DNA of 64,000 nt from Zygaena filipendulae. Lineage: Eukaryota; Arthropoda; Insecta; Lepidoptera; Zygaenidae. Shown piece after piece: positions 1 to 11,000 of the stretch. The stretch is from NCBI GenBank assembly GCA_907165275.2, contig OU015670.1:7219501-7283500 (forward strand), given 5' to 3'. The position numbers and the translations under genes were made by a program. Position 1 is the stretch's first letter. Each line of letters starts with the position of its first letter. Under the pieces are notes generated by a model. It had not been told where the DNA came from. It ran no database searches and saw only the letters and a list, made by a program, of their open reading frames with translations.

Positions 1-1973
1 TTAAGATTTAAGCATACATAGGGATATAGGGACAGAGAAAGCGACTTTATTTTATACTATGTAGTAAAGCGGGGCAAGTGAAATGAATACTATGTAGGTG
101 CAAATAACGTTTTATTGAAACTTAAGTTCCTTAGCGCACAGTAAGGATGAGCAAACCAGCTTATTTCTCGTCAGGGCATCATAAAAGTTGCGCGCTTGGC
201 TTATGGTTTTTGAAACGATTATTATTATTGCTTGCTTATTGGTTCGCGCCAGCTGAACTCATTGTAATTAAGTTTAGTTTTTCGAAAGAAACTGCTTGGG
301 AAATGCTTGAAACGAATCCTTGAATAGCTATTTGGTTTCCAATTTACACGACCAGTGCTTGCTATCCAGTTAATAAGAGTAACCAATTTAAAAGGAAATC
401 TGAAAAAGAAAAAAAAATATAGAATACACACTGTATTAACATGAAAAATTAAAAAAATATATGACGTGGACAATGTAGTTATCAGGCCCAATATTCTAAA
501 ATTTCCAAATCGAATCTAAAATTGTTTATTTCATACACTAATACAGTCAAGAGCATGCAAGATTTTCAGCCAGTCTTACACGCGAAGGGTACAGTACACG
601 TGATTCTGTTGACGGTAAAATTGAACTTATTCGATTCGATACCGAAGTTTTAAAATACAGCGTCTGAGACATAGTTGACTAGAATCTTTCAGTATTTTAT
701 CCCACGTTGAAAAAAAAAACAAATGATGGAAACGATTGGCACTTGGCATGAAACTTGGTCGAGATAAAAAAAAAATCCAGTCTATTTTAAAGATATATGT
801 ATGGCCTACTTAAATAAAGCAAGAAAAAGAAAAAAAATATATGCATAAATTAATTAAATAGAGCGTTTCAAAGTTCCTACTTTTGACTTTACCACCGAAA
901 CGCGGAATGACGTCAGTAGTTCAAAATTACGCCTTATTAACCTGTGGTAGAAATGTCACTGTCGGGTCATGTGACACTGACAGACAGATAACTTCAATAT
1001 CCAAAAGCGAAATTAAGGTTGAACTGTGTCGAGTTCAGAAAATGAAAAATATGCGTTGACTGTGTGCACTTAGTTTCTTTTGCCTTCTATGAAAGAGGTA
1101 AATGTTTCCTAAAAAAATTAAAAGTGACGTAATCTGTTAAGCGTGGCTGTGATTGGTGTTTCGTTGCAACGTTCCGTTTCACAAAATTAAAAGTTGAATA
1201 TTTTGGAAACTATTAAAATTTTTTTAGTAAATCTTTCACGATAACGCTTTTCTAAGACTCTATTTTTGACATATTGACACAATTTCTTATAATAAATTTC
1301 ATGCAAGTACCCTATTTTGTTACACCTCATAGGTACCTACTAATATTATAAAAAATTGGGAAACTAATCTGGGTAAGCTAGCAACCTTTGTCGTAGTATA
1401 ACCCGACATATTACGGAAGGCATAGTAACGACGTGGTAAGGACATAGTCGCCATTATGGAATAAGGACTACGTAATTTGGCAAGATTATAAATTAAAATA
1501 AGAAGGCAAATTAATGTTGATTTTTTTGTTATATTTCTACGATTTATACTACAAAGCTGTTATTATGAATATATTTGCTATTATGCACAAACAAAACACA
1601 TTTACATGAAAGTAAATCATTACATACCGATGAAATGTTACATTCTCCGTTTTCCTTTCATTACGGCTCTTACAGCCTAAAATACAACATATCACTATGT
1701 CCACAACAAAAACAAACACTTTAAACACGATATGAAAGTCTATTTAGCTTTCAATAATTGAAAAAAACAACGTTTTTTATCAAAATAAACAAAGAGCACT
1801 TTGCTTTGTTGGGCAAACTATAACTTTGCCCAACAAAAAAAACCTATACGCTAGATAAGGACAAAAGATAATTGGAAATCTCTTTCACTCTTAAGAACTT
1901 AGCCATAACACTGTCTCGCTTACTATTAGAAAGAGAAGGAAATCGCCTCATCTATTCATTCTCCATTACGGTC
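1..1973. other. AT-rich spacer without recognised gene
   Basis: No reading frame here has splice sites or family resemblance. The stretch is AT-rich with homopolymer A runs. Nothing else was recognised. Confidence 0.5.
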
Positions 1974-1976
1974 TAA

Positions 1977-2470
1977 TGCTACGTTCACACGCGCGCCGTG
2001 CAGCCCGGCGGGCTGCCTGGCGGGCTGCGCGGCATGCAGCCCGTCCCGGGCCGGCGGACATTCAAGCTGTTTACACGCACGCCGTCGTGTCAGTCAGTGC
2101 CAGAATGGCGAGCAGCGAGGATCTCGGTGTTGTTGCTGCCATATCCTTTGGCTTAACTTATTTTTATTGGAAAAAGGAACAAAATTATGAACGATTGTAA
2201 TATCCGATCGTAGCGACTTTCTTAGCAACGTTGAATGAAGATCCACTCGTCGCGAAAGCGCGGGACAGACTGACTGCCCGCGCGCGTGTAAACAGTCACC
2301 GGGCGCCCGCACATTCATCCTTTGAACTTTGCCAAAAAACCGACACTTGCCCGATTCGCGGCATTCACGTTCACAGGCGCGTTCACGGGCTCGGGCGTAC
2401 CGTTTACACGCTCGTGAATGTGAATGTGCACGTTGAATGTAGAGTTGAACGCACGCGTGTGAACTTACCA
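1977..2470. mobile_element. PIF/Harbinger-type MITE with TAA target duplication
   Basis: The ends are inverted repeats: the left starts TGCTACGTTCACACGCG and the right, read inward on the other strand, starts TGGTAAGTTCACACGCG. TAA stands directly outside both ends (1974-1976 and 2471-2473), the 3-bp target duplication typical of PIF/Harbinger elements. The interior is GC-rich, unlike its surroundings. A short ATG frame (2105-2200, MASSEDLGVVAAISFG...) could be the start of a transposase gene cut short, but that is inference. At 494 bp the element is non-autonomous. Confidence 0.8.
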
Positions 2471-2514
2471 TAAAGCATCAAGATCGAGGCATTTATAGTA
2501 CGGGAGATACCGAT

Positions 2515-3975
2515 GCTAATTCGGGATTTACTCGTTCGGGATTTACTCGAGCGTCGTTGGGACCTATTGGGTTTTGAAGATTAGGAGATATAAACAAAAT
2601 AAGGTTATATGATGTTTTTTCATTCACCGGTGGATTTAGCTTCTACAGGCTTTCAAAAATGTAAAAAAAAATAGTAAAATGGAAATACTCGAGCGCGTCA
2701 GATATTGTAGTTTAGATACTCCAAGGTGTCTCTGATATCGAAAATATATTCATCTGCCGATTTGCGTGGTGGGGGTGGCCATCCGGAAGTGGAGAAAATG
2801 AAAAAAAAAAAACATTTACTCCAGCGCGTCAGATATTCAAAGGGGATGTTAAGTGAGCCCTAAAAATGCTCCCCTTCGAAAATCTGCCAATTTGGAGGTG
2901 ACGCAAGGTAGTAGCGAATTTTTGAAAATGAAAAAAAAATCTCAATTTTGAAATACTCGAGCGTGTCAGATTATTTTACAGAAGGTTCAGTTTGCACTCC
3001 AAGTTATGTTGGCTTAAAATCTGACAATAATTTTAAGGGGTATTATTAATCTGACTGCTAAAAACAAAAATTATGATTTATTTTTAAGATTTTTTTTTTC
3101 TTTCTGACGTAAGTTTAATAACTTTATGAGCTATTTCTTGTTCACAAAAAACACACTTTATATTTCTATGAAATATGTAAAAGCTCACAAAATATTATTC
3201 ACAAAACTAACTTTAAAGCACAAACAAGCCAGAGCGTTTTACATATAATAACATGAACGCGTTGTTTTGTGATGAGCTGTAAAGTAAAATGGCGTCATGG
3301 CGATGGACAGCAGCGTGGGAATATGGTGTGAGAGAGTCAGAGATACACAAAAAGTGAAAGGGGAGAGAGGCGCAGAGCGGAGTAATACACCTACCTTTAC
3401 CACTACTTTTTTGAAGTCGGTTAAAAATTACATTAAAGTGAAAGGTTATAGGTTAACCTATAGTTTGATGTAATACTTACCTTAACTTATTTTAATATGT
3501 ATTTTAACCGACCAAAAAAAAGTTATAATTGGACACGTTTAGCGCCGTGATATACTGTGATGACGTTATGGCAACGGAAAGTAGGGTGAGGACGGTGCGA
3601 GAGAGTGAGAGATAGAGGAAAAGTAAAAAGGAAAGAAAGACAGAGATATGAATAGGTAAATATTTCACTGCAGCTGCTCGTTCTAAACTTTAAAGACGAT
3701 TTTTGTTTCTTCAGCTTATGAAAATCGGCAGATTATATTTTTCCCGCTATCCTTAAGTTATTTACTTCAAAATAAAAAAAAATCAACCGCGCTCGAGAAT
3801 GTCGAAGTTGCGTTTTTATTTTGCAAGTTTGTGATCCTCTAACTCCCTTACGTCACGTTCAAATCGTCAGATTATTCATATACACACTTCTCATCATGTA
3901 ATTAACCCACCATATCTTAATCTGACGCGCTCGAGTATTTCGAGTTATCGATTTTTTTTTACTAATCTGATCGGT
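2515..3975. repeat. Direct and inverted repeat array with CTCGAGCGCGTCAGAT box
   Basis: A box close to CTCGAGCGCGTCAGAT recurs at about 2688, 2820 and 2957 in direct orientation, roughly 130 bases apart, each preceded by an A-run. It returns inverted at about 3790 and 3920. Between the arms lie two related GAGA-rich blocks (about 3290-3370 and 3550-3650), each with a GACGTTATGG/GGCGTCATGG-like start. This looks like one large fold-back element or a decayed satellite. I see no coding potential. Confidence 0.55.
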
Positions 3976-3979
3976 TATT

Positions 3980-4660
3980 CTAGACGCACCCACCAGTGTA
4001 GAGGGCCTATATTTGGTGGAGGTACTCAACATGGTGCAAGGTACCCCCATTATGTTCAAATCCCCTCTTGGCAGTCCGCACTATTATGGAAAAAGGAAAC
4101 AGAAAAATGAAATTGATTTGATTGATCTTTTTTTTTTCGAGAAAGCAAAGTAATCTAAATCTATACAGTTAAGTCGAATATAATGTATTAATTTACTAAG
4201 GTAGAAATACACTGGTTTATATGGATTTCAATTTAAATACCTACTTCATTCCTATGAAACTTTTAATTTATAATTTTATAATCCAACTTTGAAGAAAGCA
4301 ATTCAATATAGTTATTTAATGGAACGCGGAAAACGTCAAGCTACCGGCGAATTCTTACATTCCGTGGGATCAACTAATTTTATTGTTTCGACGTACATTT
4401 TTTACAGTTTCGTATTTACATTAACACTAAACTACTATATTAAAAACAAGTAAATGAAATTCATATTCCCTGTGTGAACTTTCAACCCTTGGAAAGAAAA
4501 CTTGTAAAACGCCTTATAAAGGTAATTTTTTCACAACACCAGATTTCGATGAAACTTTTTATGTTATTCTAACATATTTTAAACTTACCCGGGGAAATTC
4601 AGCCTTTTCTTTATTTATTATTATGAGCTAAATTCAGTATTTCAGCTTCGCTCTAAAGAG
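3980..4660. other. AT-rich spacer, nothing recognised
   Basis: No supported gene, tandem repeat or terminal inverted repeat was found. Confidence 0.4.
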
Positions 4661-4665
4661 AATAT

Positions 4666-4880
4666 CTTCTTCTTGTTCTTCTTCTTTAATAATGGCGTCT
4701 ATAATTATAATTTGCCAATAACAATGTTTCATTGACAATGTTAGATTGTTCCGCAAGTTAAGACATGGCTCTCTTGCAGCCAGTTTCCTGCTCAGGGTCC
4801 AAAATAGATGCTGAAAAGTGCCTGAAATAACGAAGACAAACGTGACACGCGTGTTTTCGGTACGGCATTCACTCGTCAAC
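4666..4880. repeat. Dispersed repeat, copy 1 (partner at 16,647)
   Basis: This stretch is closely similar in the same orientation to 16,647-16,890, sharing blocks such as CTTTAATAATGGCGTCTAT, GGCTCTCTTG, CAGTTTCCTGCTCAGGGTCC and GACAAACGTGACACGCGTGT. It ends less than 200 bases before the Memo start codon, so it may form part of that gene's promoter or leader. Confidence 0.7.
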
Positions 4881-5069
4881 AACCAAAGAGAATATCATCG
4901 GCTCGAACATCTGATACTGACTACTGAGTTGGCAACACTGCTCTTTAGTCTTTCACCAACGTCAAAGTCAAGTCAAAGTTGGAAGAAAAGATTTTATTTT
5001 TGTGGAAAATCCTTTGTTTATTTTCAGTTTATTTTTAGTAATATCGATTTGTTAAGTATTTATAATAAA

Positions 5070-8000
5070 ATGACGTGTCGACAAGCTTCTCACGCTGGAA
5101 GTTGGTATACGGAAAATGGTAAGCGAGTCATTACGTACCAATTTTTTATTCAATCGTATACAAAGTTATTTCATGTTCTCTCAACTGGTTTTGCAATTTT
5201 ATTTTTTTGCAATGCGAGAATGAGATATTAGATACATTTTCAGTTGTACTAAATATAATAATTTAGTGTAGGTACCTACCTATCCCATCATTCTGTTTCG
5301 AGTTGAAAGTTTAATGACCCTATAATAAATCTATTTTCTCTATTGGTATCTCAAATATTTTCTTTCTCTTTGTGCTTGTGATAGAACAATAAATTTCCCA
5401 TTCACTAAAACGCGAACGTAGTGATTACATTATTCTTTGACATTCACTGACCTTTTTCCAACGATTTTGAGAACAAAAATTTACTTACATAGTTCCACTT
5501 CCAGACTTTCATATAAAAATTGTAAATCGGGCTCAAATAATCACTAACTAAGCTTAAATTATTTTGAGCGCGGCGAATAGTTTATAGTTATTAACTTGGG
5601 TCAGTAACACACTACTCACAGTTCACACTGGATACGCTCTCATGTCTCGGTGTCTCAGTCAGTTTGTACTTCGTCTTCATTTTCTAGCGCAATACGCGAA
5701 ATGAGAGGTGATCTGTGGAGTAGCGTTTGTTGATACGGGCCTCAAACATTTTGAAACATTGTTATTAATTACCTATTTAGCGAATCTTTTATAAGAGGAA
5801 AGACGAAATTAAACGATAAAGTTATATTTTTGTTTACCTTCTGATTTTCGAATATTACACCATAGACTAAATAGAACCTGGTTGCCACGACAATAGTCAA
5901 TGCTGATTGCCGTTTGTTTGACAATTGTCAGTTATTCAAATAATTTAACAAAACCGCATTGGAAAGGAAACGTACGGTCTACCTAGTTCAATTTTTATTT
6001 AATTAAATTCCTAAACACACTCAAAAATGGCGGAGAAATCTAATAATTTAGCGCTGCCGTCTAAAAACATTAAATCGAAACGCTCGTCCACCGTGAACGC
6101 TGCGACGACATCGCGTAAAGTGCCATCGACGGTTGTTAAAGACGTCAAAATCGCCGCTATCCGACCGAGAACAAATAGAAACACCACTATTATTGGCGAT
6201 TTGAATGTTACTTTGGCCAATGTTACCGACAGTGCGAACCCAAACTTACCGGATTTCGACTCCGAGCACCGTCAGATAGCTTACGGCAAGTTCCTTAGGG
6301 CTATGCTCGAAGATTGTTTAGTGGAAGAGAAGATTGAACGTGAAGAGACACAGCTGGACTTCCAGATGGCCCAACTGGCCGACAGGTTTCGCAAGACGGT
6401 GGACCAATTGGATAAAACTAACAAACGTCTGAAGGATATATCTTTTGTCGTTGAACAGAAAAGGTAAGGTTTTATTGAGTGAACGAAGAGAACAATAGAA
6501 ACTACTCTTAATGCAAATTACGTGCTATAATTCATTTATAACGACTATAGGATACAATGATACATACAAAGTCAGTTTTTGGAAGTTATGGTACTAGCCA
6601 GGTACCATAACTTCCTTTAGCCAGGACAGCAAGCTACAATAGAATATCAGATATCTAATATCCTATTCTATATATAATAATTATGTAGCTTGTTATCTTA
6701 GCTTTGAAGAACTAGCCTTGTTTATATCTAAAATGCATATTCTAATTTATATGTTTGTTTATTTGTAGGGGATTCTCTCTAAACTGTTGAACTGATTCTT
6801 AAAAATTATTTCATTGAAAGAAAGCTACAATACATATCCTTGAGTAACTTGCCGTACTCATTATCCTGGAACTGAGAGTTTTTTTTTACCTGTTACAAGT
6901 GTAATATATCATTTTATTTATCAGTTTCTTGGTTATGTCCCTTTTCAGATTACTAGACCTAAAGAGCAAAGAGTGCTCCAGATTTTATGAAATAACTGAA
7001 AATTCCAATGCAGAGAAAATTCTCGGGAATCTTGCAAAAACCGAACAGTCCTATTTAGACAAATTGGAGACCAGAAACATAGATTTTGGTTACGACAAAG
7101 AAACCGGGCATAAAAAACTATTGGATGCGGTCAACGATGCTATAGAAGGACTTGAGCAGATCAAACAACATTCAAATTTGGATGTTAGTAAATTTGAAGA
7201 ATATGCAAAAGCTCAAAAAATGATAGAGAAGTACGAGAAAGACCGTTTGGATGTGGAATGCTTGAAGGCAGAGTTTGAGACAAAGTTTCCGAAGTTAAAT
7301 GAGAAGTTGTTGCAGGAAGCCTCACAGAAGCTGGCGAGAGTCATCGCCGAAGATTCGGATAGTGATGATTAGTCGTTTGAAATTTTTTTTTTTTAATTGG
7401 TTTGTAATTTAATGAATGTATAAAATATATTTCTAATTGTTGTCAAGATTTGTAGTTTATTTAAATACTATTATATTGCATTGGTAAATATTAATGAAAA
7501 AAAATATAAAATAATAATTTTCGCAGTTTCACCCGCGTGAGTTCGGGAATTCCCGCAGGAACTCTAAAGTAGCCTAATTTACTTCTTAAACTTTCCCTGA
7601 AGTCCCACAAATATTTCAAAATCAAAATTAGCCAAAGCCATTTTCGAGTTTTAGCAAGACAAACGAACAGACAGGACATAGGGTACGTTTTATCCTGGAG
7701 ACTCAGAAATTGACGCGGATGAAACCGCGGGGAATCACTAGTAGTTAAAATTTTCCTTAAGACATATTTTTTGATTTTTTTTGCCTAGTAGTAGTAAATC
7801 CGACCCTGAAAATAAGCCATTATAGATGTTAGCATGAAACGCACGAAACATTGTTTTTGGACATGATTTCTAGGCAACGAGCTGTCCCGTCAGCTGGACC
7901 TGTGGCTGTCCAAAGCTGACCTAACTCATGGTCCGGCGCGCGCTATTATCGCCCCGTAAGTACCTATCTGAACATCAGATGTAATGTAATGTAATGATTT

Positions 8001-11000
8001 TGTACTGTTTGACACCACATCTTTAAAATGAACCAGGGTTCATCCTTAAAACTTATTATCAACTAGTAGCCGATCGTAGTTTGTTTCAATCATACTTGTT
8101 AGAGAATAAGACTGCCTTTCATGCGCCTTAGAGGGCCCTTGGACACATCTTTATTATTCGTTACGACAACGGTAAAAATAGATATATAGAAATAAATAAA
8201 TATAAAACAATAAAAAGTTACAAAGAACACTGTGTCGCAATGAAATGGCAACCCAGCTCAGCATGAGCCGGGAACCGTCAGGGGCCCGACGTTGGTCTTC
8301 CGCTGTTGCCACATGTGGCGTCACGGATGTGAGCATATATAGTTTAGGGGGCCCTTTTTGAAAATGAAAAAAATATGGATGATGCCTTATGGATGATTTG
8401 TTTGTTAGTTAAGTTTGAAAGAATTCAATGAAATCTTCGGTCAGACAAAGAGCGTATAAACCGCTTATTTTAATGTAGTGGAAGATGCATTGCTTTTATT
8501 GTTTACAGACATGCGGGGTATTCGTACAGCGGCGCCTGCGCAGCGTTCGCTTACAGACAGATCAGTCCTGTTGTTGTGTAAGTTGATATTCTTGTAATAC
8601 TTTGTATAACCCCGCCCGGACTTTCACCGCTTGGTATCTCCACGATAGATTTAATATATAAATTGTGATCGTTGCTGGTGCAAAATTAATAAGCTCTACC
8701 GTTGGAAAACACTAACGCTCAACTGTCAGTTTTCTTTAGTTCGAGACTAACATAACCACACTCTTGCGCTCCTCAGACGCTAAACTAGGACAAATTCCGC
8801 GAAGGCGGAGAAATAGCGACACTCCGCGAATTAAAGAATAGGTACTGACAATGCCTCCCCGCGTCCCGCTACAAAGTAGCGGCGAGTCTAGAGGTGATAT
8901 TGGCGCAGGCTGTTGCTGCTGTGTGTGTATAGGAAAATATCAACTTGAATGTGGAACTCTATCTCCGTTACTCGCCGCGCCCCGGCGCGAGCCCTACGCC
9001 ACATACACTCCCGACTGCCTGTCTCGTCTGTAGTAGTAGTGAGCAGTTCAATATGGAATGTCACGGCCCGGGTGTGGTCAAATTGAAATTGAAAATATGG
9101 ACTTTATACCTACTCTAGGACACAACACATAAATTACAAGGCACGTGAACAAACGAGTTGATATATGTATAGATTGTGGGTTCGCTTCCCAATCGCCAAA
9201 CAGGCGCCGCCCGGCGAACTGATCCGACGATCAGAAATGCACTGGGAGATCGTCAGCGCGCCAAAACTACCCGCCATGGCGATTCCCATTTGGTGATTGA
9301 GAAACAGACACCTGCTAAATGGAGATTGTTAATAAGGTACTGATGGACAATCAGAATAAATGATGGTTGTTTATCTACCAGCAAGCGCATCTTCATCCTG
9401 GGCCCGTCGCACCACGTCCGCCTCGGGGGCTGCGCTCTCTCCTCCCTCGACAAATACCAGACCCCGCTGTACGACCTCGTCATTGATAAACAGAGTGAGT
9501 TGATCATCACGAATGATAGACTTAAACCAGAGAATCCCTTAGAGAAATCTTCTCATCCAGTTTGTACGGCGAACACTAAACGCTGAGGAAGTAGACAGTG
9601 GGCATCCAAGGACTAGTGGATATTCTAGCAAGTCGAGAAATAGGCAAGTGGTAGTGTAGACGAGTGGAAGTACTGGTAAATCTATCTTAAACTGCAAGCC
9701 TTTAAGACTATCTATATATGGACGCAGATAAGCAATAACATGTTAACCCACAAAATTAAGTTATTGATTCAGAACGATTTATTGAGAGTTAGGGAACGTT
9801 TTTTAATTATGTGTTTACCTTATTACATTGCTTCAATATGTAACTAAATATTGAACATAAAATATGTTAACACAAAATGGTGCTATACTTTTAAAATACG
9901 ATTTACTCAAAATTTCTCCAGTGTGGGTGTAGCGGTAACGTCCACGAAATGGTTGACGAGATGTTTGACGCGTGGTATCTCGTGCTCGCAATTCCGCCAC
10001 TTGTAATGCGAGTTTTTCCAATCTTGATAGGATCTCTGAATACGGTGGCTTGCTTTTCTGTTCTTGCTCGGCCATAGCTTCAGCCTTTTGTTGATTCCTT
10101 TTTTTTTCCTTCTTTGTTGTCGGAGGGTCACCACTGTGTGTGTTATTTCTCTCTTGCTCCTTCAACCTTCCTGATCCTTAATCCAATTCCCCGGTAAAGG
10201 TATGTTACGTACACGGTTTGGTAATGGTAGGTACATGGAGGTAAACCGCTGTGAAGTAAGTATTTTCGTAAGTATTTCTGTGCTCATGTGCAAGGTGCGC
10301 ACAGTATCCCCCTTCAAGCAAAGCGTACGGTTTTCTTCACGACTCGTCCGCTCCGGGTGATGTAAGGTGACGTAGGTAAGACAGCTGGAGTCGAATTCCT
10401 TGTTTCACGTGTTTCGACTGGATCACGGTTCGGTGAACTCGATCTCTTGCGTTCCGACGTGACGTCAGTGTCGCTCGTGCTTACGTCTTCTTCGTTAAGT
10501 AGGTAGGCAGGCTTGAGTCTATCCAGTGATATCACGGTTGTGCGTAGTGGTAACTGTATCTTGAAATACTTCTCGTCACACACTATTGCTTATCTATGTC
10601 CATATATAAATAAGTCGTGTTTGTTGTACACTATTTATAACTCAAGAACGGCTGAACCGATTTGGCTGAAAATTGGTGGGGAGGTAGCTTAGAACCAGGA
10701 AACGGACATAGGATACTTTTTATCCCGGAATTCCCGCAGGAACTCGGAAATTAACGTCGGTGAAATCTCATGAAATTTTGCATACTTAGGTACACATTGT
10801 CAGGGGTACAGAGAAGGACATAGGGTAGGTACTTTGCATTCCGGAATTCCTGCGGGATCTCCGAAATTTCCGCGGGCGAAACCGCGGGAAACAGCTGATA
10901 AATACTTTTTTTTGAAAATCCTACTCGTCTGTTTTGGTATTCCCTCGGCTACTCTTTGTACCGGGCTGAAAGTATACGTAACCTATGTCACTCAGAGATC

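Larger units (their letters stand above)
9731..10590. mobile_element. AGCAATA-end element carrying an internal retrotransposon fragment
   Basis: The left end AGCAATAACATGTTAACC and right end CACACTATTGCT are inverted repeats. The same ends and interior recur at 21,560-21,718, 26,253-26,473 and 27,704-28,298. In this copy the right end is split: sequence continuous in the 21.7-kb copy (CCAGTGTGGGTTAACACACT) is here interrupted between about 9931 and 10577 by LTR-retrotransposon sequence. Confidence 0.65.
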
